A stretch of 5,102 nt of DNA, from NCBI GenBank assembly GCA_003354055.1, contig PIVQ01000549.1, positions 1 to 5,102 on the forward strand, written 5' to 3'. The notes below the pieces were generated by a model. It ran no database searches, had not been told where the DNA came from, and saw nothing but the letters and a program-made list of their open reading frames with translations. The position numbers and the translations under genes are program-made. Every line of letters starts with the position of its first letter. Position 1 is the first letter of the stretch. Source of the DNA: Desulfobacteraceae bacterium. GTDB lineage: Bacteria > Desulfobacterota > Desulfobacteria > Desulfobacterales > Desulfobacteraceae. Positions 1 through 5,102 of the stretch are shown piece by piece.

Positions 1-38
1 GACTGACAGCTTTCAGGGAAAAACGCAAACCTGTTTAC

Positions 39-46
39 AAAGGGAG
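39..46 (+). promoter_or_regulatory. Ribosome binding site of the carboxyltransferase gene
   Basis: AAAGGGAG lies 8 bases before the ATG at 55 and supports that start. The rest of 1-54 shows no convincing promoter. A TGA at 4-6 or a TAA at 48-50 could end an upstream gene, but too little sequence is present to tell. Confidence 0.75.
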
Positions 47-54
47 ATAAGCCG

Positions 55-1644
55 ATGACCGAGCACCGATCATTCTGGCTCGCTGAAGAGGAACATCTAA
101 CCGCCCGCCAGCAGGAAGCCATCTGGCCGGGTGGCCAAAAGGCCATTGATAACCTGGCCAAACGGAACAAACGCCCGGTGAGAGACTTGATTACCGACAT
201 CATTGATCCGAACACCCCGTTTTTTGAACTGTCGCTGCTGGCCGGTTTCGGTATGGGATATCCCGGTGTGGACGATGTCCCCTGTGCAGGCATTGTCACA
301 GGTATCGGAAAAATCCACGGAAACTGGACCATGATCATGGCCAATGATTCCAGGGTCAAAGCAGGGACCTATTTCCCCATTACACTGAAGAAACATATGC
401 GGGCCCAGGCCATTGCAGAGAACTGCGGCCTGAACTGCGTTTATATTGCCGACTCCGGCGGGGTATTTCTGCCCATGCAGGCAGATGTCTTTCCGGATGA
501 CCAGCATTTTGGGTCCATATTTTACAACATGGCCAGAATGTCGGCCAAAGGGCTTCGCCAGGTCACCCTGAGTACCGGCGGCAACACAGCCGGCGGTGCC
601 TATATTGTGTTCATGGCCTGCGAATCCATCATGATCGATCAGCAGTCCTTTTCATTTTTAGGCGGACCGCCTCTGGTCAAAATGGCAACGGGCGAAGATA
701 TATCTGCCGAAGACTTAGGCGGTGCCAAGGTTCATACCGGGGTTTCAGGCGGGGCAGATCACTTATGTTCCGACCAGACCGAAGCCATCGGCCGGGTAAG
801 GGAACTGCTCTCTTTGACCGCTCCCCAGACAACGAATCTGCACCGCTACCAGGAACAGGAACCTTCTATCCCTCTGGACAATCTTTACGATTCGCTGCCC
901 GCCTCCCCCCACCAGGGAATGAACGGCTACGAAGTTATCCAGTCCATTGCGGACGGCTCCTATTTTATAGAGGCCAAGAAAAACTTTGCCCCGGGCCGCG
1001 CCTCCAATATCCTCACCGGAAAAATCAGGATCAAAGGTCTGCCTGTGGGTGTCATCTGCTCCAACAATGCAGGCATCATCTTCCATGAGGCCGCCAAAAA
1101 GGTAACTGAATGGGTGGTGCGATGTTCCTATGAGAAAATCCCTCTACTCTTTATCCAGGGCGCCCCCGGATACATGGTAGGTTCTGATTCCGAGCATGCC
1201 GGTATCGGTAAATACGGGGCTGACATGGTGCGGGCGGTCTCCTGCGCCCAGGTTCCCAGAATCCAGCTGGTGATCGGTCCTGATAACGGGGCTGCAAACT
1301 ACGGCATGTGCGGCAGGGCCTACAGGCCCCATTTCCTTTTCTCAACCATGCGGGCAAGAACATCTGTCATGAGCGGCAAAAGTGCCGGCGGTGTTCTGCT
1401 CCACATTGAGCAGGCCAAACGGAAACGAACAGGCAACCCCATGACCGAAGATGAAATTGCAGCCTTCCAGCAGAAGATGATCGACAAGTACGATGGGGAG
1501 GCCCATCCCTTTTTCTGCGGCTCCCGCCTGCTCAATGACCGGGTATTGAAATTTCACGAAATCCGTGACTGGCTGGCCATGGCGTTTGAGGTCAGTCTCC
1601 TCAAACCCATTGGCGATGCCACCTTTGGTAATTTCCGGTTTTAA
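55..1644 (+). CDS. Acyl-CoA carboxylase carboxyltransferase subunit, methylcrotonyl-CoA carboxylase beta-like
   Basis: This 529-residue protein has the two crotonase-like halves of biotin-dependent carboxyltransferases and about the usual length of MCC beta subunits (about 535). It would move CO2 from carboxybiotin to an acyl-CoA in the cytoplasm. The N-terminal half has the entry region ending in PFFELS (about 37-60), GTYFPIT (104-110), DSGG...QADVFPD (133-148), the oxyanion-hole loop GGNTAGGAY (175-183) and GGPPLVK...EDLGGA (203-224). The C-terminal half has APGYMVG (370-376), NYGMCGRAY (415-423) and a terminal FGNFRF that matches the FGxFRM ending of MCC beta. QADVFPD, NYGMCGRAY and this ending favour MCC or geranyl-CoA carboxylase over propionyl-CoA carboxylase. 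Some active-site loops differ from typical MCC: APGYMVG replaces NITGFMVG, and GAANY replaces GAGNY. The biotin carboxylase and biotin carrier partners are not in the window. The family is certain; the exact substrate is not. Confidence 0.9.
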   Translation: MTEHRSFWLAEEEHLTARQQEAIWPGGQKAIDNLAKRNKRPVRDLITDIIDPNTPFFELSLLAGFGMGYPGVDDVPCAGIVTGIGKIHGNWTMIMANDSRVKAGTYFPITLKKHMRAQAIAENCGLNCVYIADSGGVFLPMQADVFPDDQHFGSIFYNMARMSAKGLRQVTLSTGGNTAGGAYIVFMACESIMIDQQSFSFLGGPPLVKMATGEDISAEDLGGAKVHTGVSGGADHLCSDQTEAIGRVRELLSLTAPQTTNLHRYQEQEPSIPLDNLYDSLPASPHQGMNGYEVIQSIADGSYFIEAKKNFAPGRASNILTGKIRIKGLPVGVICSNNAGIIFHEAAKKVTEWVVRCSYEKIPLLFIQGAPGYMVGSDSEHAGIGKYGADMVRAVSCAQVPRIQLVIGPDNGAANYGMCGRAYRPHFLFSTMRARTSVMSGKSAGGVLLHIEQAKRKRTGNPMTEDEIAAFQQKMIDKYDGEAHPFFCGSRLLNDRVLKFHEIRDWLAMAFEVSLLKPIGDATFGNFRF

Positions 1645-1658
1645 GAAAACCTAATATT

Positions 1659-1687
1659 TTGGAAAAAGGCTTTTAGAAAAATAAAAT
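1659..1687 (+). promoter_or_regulatory. Possible internal sigma70-like promoter in the AT-rich gap
   Basis: The 71-base gap 1645-1715 has only about a quarter GC, far below its coding neighbours. It contains TTGGAA (1659-1664) and TAAAAT (1682-1687) separated by 17 bases, which match the -35 and -10 consensus at 4 of 6 and 5 of 6 positions. A perfect 10-bp palindrome, ATTTTAAAAT, sits at 1692-1701 near the expected start of transcription. AT-rich DNA gives such matches by chance, so this is a weak call. No GC-rich terminator stem is present, so read-through from the carboxyltransferase gene is also expected. Confidence 0.3.
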
Positions 1688-1715
1688 TACGATTTTAAAA
1701 TAAGAGGAAAGAACA

Positions 1716-2843
1716 ATGACAGAATATGATTATTGGAAAATTTTTCCCAGAATGCCTAAAAAAGTCACCATTGGAGACATTACGGTGAGGGATGGATTCC
1801 AGCATCTGGAAAAATTTATCTCCACCGCAGCCAAGATCACCTATCTGGAAGAACTCATCTTTGCCGGCTGCAGGAACATTGAAGTCACTAACCTGGGCAA
1901 TCCCAGGTCCATGCCCCAGTTTTCAGATGCAGAAGAGCTTCTGGCCCATCTCCGGTCGGACAACTTTGTTTCCCGGGCTGCCAAAAAAGGGATCAATATG
2001 AAGGATGTGGTCCTGACGGCCATCACCATCCGGGAAGCCTCTGTGGACCGGGCCATTGAACTTAAGAAACGGGGGGTAGGTCCGGATCGGGTGCTGATGA
2101 TGGTCAGCACCGAAGAGCAGCATCACTTTGCCAATTCAGGTACCACCCTGCCCAACTACTGGGCAGAAGCTGCACGCTGTATCAAAAAGTGTTCTGAGGC
2201 GGGTATTAAAATGTGCGGCACCGTCTCCACAATATGGGGATCGCCCATTGGCGGGGCAACAGACATGAAAGATGCCGTGGCATTTACCAAACACTGGCTT
2301 GACATCGGTGCATCGGATGTCGAACATGCCGATCATGACGGGTCAGCCTCTGCCCCGGATGTATACCGATATTTTTCCATGATTCTGGATGAAATCCCGG
2401 ATACCAGTCTTCATATTGCCCATTTCCATGAAACCAAACGGGTGGCCTCGGCCTCCGTTCTGGCTGCGCTCCAGGCAGGAATCACCCATTTTGAGGCTAC
2501 GCTTGGCGGACTTGGCGGCCAGCCTGCCAACTTCCTGGATGACCGGCCAATCAAGGGTACCGGCGATTACTATTATGATGATGAACGGTATGTCGGCCTG
2601 GTATGTCTGGAAGATACACTTGTACAAATTGACGAAATGGGTATAGAACATGGGTATGATGTGGACAGAATCCTCTGGCTGGGCAAGCAATTGGAGAGAA
2701 CCGTCGACACACGGCTAAGAAGCGAAGCCATGATCAACGGCAGGACCCTAAAAGAAGGCCATATGCACTATGCCCGCCCCGGACTGGCCAAACTCAAAGA
2801 AAAGCTGGGTGAAACACCGGATCAAAGCCTACCCAACCCTTAA
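1716..2843 (+). CDS. HMG-CoA lyase-like DRE-TIM metallolyase lacking the catalytic Cys
   Basis: This 375-residue protein belongs to the HMG-CoA lyase / pyruvate carboxyltransferase-like TIM-barrel family, though typical HMG-CoA lyases have about 300-325 residues. HMG-CoA lyase cleaves HMG-CoA into acetyl-CoA and acetoacetate. Visible family features are RDG (25-27, Arg and metal-ligand Asp), IEVT with Glu56 followed by a PQ motif, Asp206 in the barrel, the HFH metal pair (236, 238) and the GLGG loop (265-268). The residue after GLGG is Gln269, where HMG-CoA lyase has its catalytic Cys. The Asn metal ligand before the ED pair (299-300) is replaced by Leu295. The loop between them is about 17 residues longer and carries an acidic, aromatic run (285-292). 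The two cysteines of the SCxxGCP segment are Thr and Ser. The ATG at 1716 follows GAGG at 1704-1707 with 8 bases between. Its position after an MCC-type carboxylase and before acetoacetyl-CoA synthetase suggests an acetoacetate-forming lyase. A different Claisen-type lyase or synthase remains possible. Confidence 0.8.
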   Translation: MTEYDYWKIFPRMPKKVTIGDITVRDGFQHLEKFISTAAKITYLEELIFAGCRNIEVTNLGNPRSMPQFSDAEELLAHLRSDNFVSRAAKKGINMKDVVLTAITIREASVDRAIELKKRGVGPDRVLMMVSTEEQHHFANSGTTLPNYWAEAARCIKKCSEAGIKMCGTVSTIWGSPIGGATDMKDAVAFTKHWLDIGASDVEHADHDGSASAPDVYRYFSMILDEIPDTSLHIAHFHETKRVASASVLAALQAGITHFEATLGGLGGQPANFLDDRPIKGTGDYYYDDERYVGLVCLEDTLVQIDEMGIEHGYDVDRILWLGKQLERTVDTRLRSEAMINGRTLKEGHMHYARPGLAKLKEKLGETPDQSLPNP

Positions 2844-2858
2844 ACCGGCGCCCCGGTT
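2843..2858 (+). repeat. Short inverted repeat at the end of the lyase gene
   Basis: AACCGG (2843-2848) and CCGGTT (2853-2858) form a perfect 6-bp stem around a 4-base CGCC loop. The first A is the last base of the lyase stop codon. The right arm is also part of the left arm of the larger inverted repeat at 2853-2886, so the two hairpins cannot form together. No T-run follows, so it is not a standard intrinsic terminator. Confidence 0.55.
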
Positions 2859-2886
2859 CCTGAGTGAAGATTGAATCAGGAACCGG
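2853..2886 (+). promoter_or_regulatory. Perfect 11-bp inverted repeat upstream of the XRE-cupin gene
   Basis: CCGGTTCCTGA (2853-2863) is the exact reverse complement of TCAGGAACCGG (2876-2886), with a 12-base loop at 2864-2875. It ends 7 bases before the regulator's Shine-Dalgarno region and 19 bases before its ATG. The sequence after it is TAAAACC, with no T-run, so a factor-independent terminator is unlikely. A dyad just ahead of an XRE-type regulator gene is a plausible operator for autoregulation. The RNA form could instead be an attenuator, an mRNA processing site or a stability stem. The repeat itself is seen directly; its role is inferred. Confidence 0.6.
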
Positions 2887-2893
2887 TAAAACC

Positions 2894-2900
2894 AAAGGAG
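2894..2900 (+). promoter_or_regulatory. Ribosome binding site that fixes the XRE-cupin start
   Basis: AAAGGAG lies 5 bases before the ATG at 2906. The in-frame GTG at 2864 would add 14 residues, but it has no such site and lies in the loop of the inverted repeat, so 2906 is preferred. Confidence 0.8.
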
Positions 2901-2905
2901 ATGCC

Positions 2906-3541
2906 ATGGAAAAACAAGACAAAACCCCACATATCAATGTAGATTATTTCGAAGACCTCACCGGAAACATAGACAATGGTGAAACAGGAGATGTGGATGA
3001 GGTAGGGACAAGGATTCGGCAGCTCAGGGAAGAACGCGGAATTTCTATAGAAAATCTGTCCAGCCTGACAGGTTTTGAGGTCAGCCGTCTTACGGACATT
3101 GAAAGCGGCAAGGAAAAACCCCAGCTGGGTATGGTGATGAAACTGTCCAAGGCCCTGGATTCTGCAGTGGGCCGCCTGGTTTCAGGTATGGGCACTAAAC
3201 TCTTCTCCATTACCAAAAAGACCGACCGTAAACAGATAGCCAGATCCGCCTCTAAAACAGGAAAGAAAAATGTATACTCTTACATGAGTCTGGCCCCTGA
3301 AGTCCAGGGACGGCACATGGAGGCCCTGATTGTCCAGCTGGAAAGAACCGAGGACAGTGAAATCTCCGTCCACAACGGAGAAGAGTTTGTCTATGTTCTG
3401 GAAGGGGTGGCAAATCTGACCATTGCCAAAGAGAACCATGATCTGGAGCCTGGAGACTCTGCCTATTATCTGTCCACCACGCCCCATCATCTTACGGCCA
3501 AAACCGAGAAAGCCACCATTCTTGCAGTTCTCTACGAATAA
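2906..3541 (+). CDS. XRE-family transcriptional regulator with C-terminal cupin domain
   Basis: This 211-residue protein has three parts. An acidic N-terminal tail (1-31) is followed by a Cro/C1-type helix-turn-helix (about 34-91, with IRQLREERGIS and the DIESGKEKPQ turn typical of XRE proteins) and a small cupin barrel (about 128-211). The cupin shows HNGEEFVYVLEG (156-167), EPGD (181-184) and PHH (193-195), so the likely metal or ligand residues are His156, Glu160 and His194 or His195. Proteins of this layout usually bind DNA as dimers and sense a small metabolite through the cupin. The gene starts 62 bases after the lyase gene and is followed after 11 bases by acetoacetyl-CoA synthetase, so it probably controls this operon. 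A CoA thioester, acetoacetate or a related acid is a reasonable but unproven ligand. The inverted repeat just upstream may be its binding site. Whether it represses or activates cannot be read from the sequence. Confidence 0.9.
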   Translation: MEKQDKTPHINVDYFEDLTGNIDNGETGDVDEVGTRIRQLREERGISIENLSSLTGFEVSRLTDIESGKEKPQLGMVMKLSKALDSAVGRLVSGMGTKLFSITKKTDRKQIARSASKTGKKNVYSYMSLAPEVQGRHMEALIVQLERTEDSEISVHNGEEFVYVLEGVANLTIAKENHDLEPGDSAYYLSTTPHHLTAKTEKATILAVLYE

Positions 3542-3547
3542 GGAGGT
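3539..3547 (+). promoter_or_regulatory. Consensus Shine-Dalgarno overlapping the XRE-cupin stop codon
   Basis: TAAGGAGGT is a full match to the bacterial anti-Shine-Dalgarno complement. Its first three bases are the stop codon of the regulator gene, and 5 bases separate it from the ATG at 3553. This suggests strong initiation and coupled translation of acetoacetyl-CoA synthetase after the regulator. Confidence 0.85.
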
Positions 3548-3552
3548 CATCC

Positions 3553-5102
3553 ATGCCTAAATTGCTGTGGCAGCCGTCTGAACAGAGGATACAAAATACC
3601 AATATGTACCGGTTCATGACCCAGGTGAATGACCGGTTTGGCAAAGATCTTAAGGCATATCCCGATTTATGGGAATGGTCTGTGGAAAACCTTGAAGATT
3701 TCTGGACACTGGCCTGGGATTTTCTGGATATTAAGGCCTCCGTTCCCTATGAAAAGGTGATACAAGACAAAGACAAAATGCCCGGGGCAAAATTTTTCAC
3801 CGGATCCAAACTCAACTTTGCAGAAAACCTGCTGAGATTCAGAAATGATAATACAGCACTGGTGTTCAGGGGAGAGGATAAGGTCCGACGCACCCTGACC
3901 TACAACCAGCTCTATGATGAGGTGGCCAAAACCGCTTTGGCCCTTAAAAACATGGGGGTGGGTGCAGGTGACCGAGTGGTGGGATTTGTTCCCAATCTGC
4001 CCGAGTCCATCATTGCCATGCTGGCGGCCACAAGCTTAGGCGCCGTATGGTCTTCATGCTCCCCTGATTTCGGTATCAAAGGGGTGCTGGACCGGTTCGG
4101 CCAGACCCGGCCAAAGGTGTTGTTTACGGCCGACGGATACTATTTTAAGGGTAAGCCTCTCTCCAGTATTGAGAGGATCGCCGGCATCGTAAAAGAACTG
4201 CCCTCCATTGAAAAAATTGTGGTCATTCCCTATGTGAGCGAAACTCCTGATATTTCCGCCCTGCCCAATGCGGTCCATTTCAAGGACTTTAAGGATCCGG
4301 ATGCCGGGGAAATCGATTTCGTTCAGATGGATTTCGATGATCCGTTGTATATCATGTACTCCTCCGGAACCACAGGCCTTCCCAAGTGCATGGTCCAGAG
4401 CGGCGGCGGTGTATTACTCCACCAGAAAAAAGAACTGGTGCTCCACACCGATCTCACGGAGGAAGATACCATATTCTACTTTACCACCTGCGGGTGGATG
4501 ATGTGGAACTGGCTGACTTGTGCGCTGAGTACAGGGGCCACCCTGGTGCTCTTTGACGGCAATCCCTTTCACCCGGGGGCCGATGCCCTGTGGCAAATGG
4601 CCGAGGATGAAAAGATAACGGTATTCGGCACATCTGCCGGATATATCGAAGCCCTGAAGAATGCAGGCGTGAAACCAAAGGAGCAGTTTGATTTAAGTCA
4701 TCTGAAATCCGTTCTTTCCACGGGCTCTCCCCTGTCTGATGAAAATTTCCATTTCATTTACGACCATGTAAAGGAAGATCTGCAACTGGCCTCCATTTCA
4801 GGCGGCTCCGATCTTAACGGCTGTTTTGCCCTGGGCAATCCCATGGGGCCGGTTTATGTGGGAGAACTCCAGTGCAGGGGCCTTGGCATGAAAGTATATG
4901 CCTATGATCAGGACGGCCAGCCGGTTGTGGACCAGCAGGCTGAACTTGTCTGCACGGCACCCTTTCCCTCCATGCCCATCTATTTCTGGGGGGATGATGA
5001 CGGGGTTAAGTACCACTCCGCCTATTTTGCCAATTACCCAAACGTATGGACCCACGGGGACTTTGTTCAGGTCACGTCCAGAGGCGGAATGATCATGTCC
5101 GG
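3553..5102 (+). CDS. aacS: Acetoacetyl-CoA synthetase (acetoacetate-CoA ligase), 3' end outside window
   Basis: The frame is open from the ATG at 3553 to the window edge: 516 codons plus two bases of the next, out of about 650 usual for the family. It is an ANL-superfamily enzyme that adenylates acetoacetate with ATP and transfers it to CoA, giving acetoacetyl-CoA in the cytoplasm. The N-terminal region has the acetyl-CoA synthetase-type NFAEN segment (about 92-96). The ATP-binding P-loop YSSGTTGLPK spans 269-278. TTCGWMMWNW (311-320), SGGSDLNGCF (416-425) and GELQCRGLGM (437-446) are typical of acetoacetyl-CoA synthetases rather than acetyl-CoA synthetases. HGD (501-503) carries the Asp expected to bind the AMP ribose. 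The hinge and the C-terminal domain with the acylation-sensitive Lys fall outside the window. No frameshift or internal stop is seen. Placement after a lyase-like gene suggests that it recovers free acetoacetate made by the pathway. Acetoacetate from another source, such as acetone carboxylation or ketone uptake, would also fit. Confidence 0.93.
   Translation, partial: MPKLLWQPSEQRIQNTNMYRFMTQVNDRFGKDLKAYPDLWEWSVENLEDFWTLAWDFLDIKASVPYEKVIQDKDKMPGAKFFTGSKLNFAENLLRFRNDNTALVFRGEDKVRRTLTYNQLYDEVAKTALALKNMGVGAGDRVVGFVPNLPESIIAMLAATSLGAVWSSCSPDFGIKGVLDRFGQTRPKVLFTADGYYFKGKPLSSIERIAGIVKELPSIEKIVVIPYVSETPDISALPNAVHFKDFKDPDAGEIDFVQMDFDDPLYIMYSSGTTGLPKCMVQSGGGVLLHQKKELVLHTDLTEEDTIFYFTTCGWMMWNWLTCALSTGATLVLFDGNPFHPGADALWQMAEDEKITVFGTSAGYIEALKNAGVKPKEQFDLSHLKSVLSTGSPLSDENFHFIYDHVKEDLQLASISGGSDLNGCFALGNPMGPVYVGELQCRGLGMKVYAYDQDGQPVVDQQAELVCTAPFPSMPIYFWGDDDGVKYHSAYFANYPNVWTHGDFVQVTSRGGMIMS

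Noticed and set aside
97..507. Reverse-strand open frame of 136 codons inside the carboxyltransferase gene
   Set aside because: It lies fully within a gene with clear family motifs, resembles no family I recognise and has no plausible ribosome binding context. It is a shadow.
763..1088. Overlapping open frames on both strands inside the carboxyltransferase gene
   Set aside because: Both are out of frame with a well-supported gene, and their proteins are low-complexity and unlike any known family.
2343..2690. Reverse-strand open frame of 115 codons inside the lyase gene
   Set aside because: It is a shadow of the lyase frame, which carries conserved His, Asp and GLGG motifs throughout this region.
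2853..2893. Intrinsic terminator after the lyase gene
   Set aside because: The stem is good, but the following bases are TAAAACC with no T-run, and the next gene starts within 20 bases.
2864..2905. GTG at 2864 as an alternative start for the XRE-cupin gene
   Set aside because: It has no Shine-Dalgarno and begins in the loop of the inverted repeat, whereas ATG 2906 has AAAGGAG 5 bases upstream.
3182..3550. Reverse-strand open frame of 122 codons opposite the cupin domain
   Set aside because: The forward frame shows clear cupin motifs. The reverse frame shows none and would start inside the next gene's ribosome binding region.
4387..4404. VQSGGG in place of the usual VHGxGG after the P-loop of acetoacetyl-CoA synthetase
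   Set aside because: The change lies outside the core P-loop. I believe Gln occurs here in other acetoacetyl-CoA synthetases, so it does not suggest loss or change of function.

Overview
The window carries four genes, all on the + strand and closely spaced. They look like one catabolic operon for a branched-chain or acetoacetate-yielding acyl-CoA pathway. In order they are a biotin-dependent acyl-CoA carboxylase carboxyltransferase of the methylcrotonyl-CoA carboxylase beta type (55-1644), an HMG-CoA lyase-like DRE-TIM metallolyase (1716-2843), a small XRE-type helix-turn-helix regulator with a C-terminal cupin (2906-3541), and the first 516 codons of acetoacetyl-CoA synthetase (3553 to the window edge). 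No RNA genes, mobile elements, CRISPR arrays or long repeats were seen.

The organism cannot be fixed from sequence alone. Moderate GC, strong Shine-Dalgarno sites, AT-rich gaps and this gene combination fit a Desulfobacterales-like (deltaproteobacterial) anaerobe. This is an inference from general knowledge, not a search result.

The enzymes suggest a linear route. A 3-methyl-branched enoyl-CoA (from leucine, isovalerate or an isoprenoid) would be carboxylated by the first protein with partner subunits that are not in the window. After hydration by an enzyme also not in the window, the lyase would split the product into an acyl-CoA and acetoacetate. Acetoacetyl-CoA synthetase would then reactivate acetoacetate with ATP and CoA for thiolysis. 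The XRE-cupin protein between lyase and synthetase is the likely local regulator.

The most notable points are two. The lyase keeps most of the HMG-CoA lyase active site, but the catalytic Cys of the GLGGCP loop is Gln and the Asn metal ligand is Leu, and the loop between them is about 17 residues longer. The 62-base gap before the regulator gene holds a perfect 11-bp inverted repeat that overlaps a second, mutually exclusive hairpin. This could be an operator or an RNA switch.

Non-coding stretches are short. Positions 1-54 are a leader with a ribosome binding site. Positions 1645-1715 are very AT-rich with a possible internal promoter. Positions 2844-2905 hold the inverted repeats, and 3542-3552 is only a ribosome binding site.
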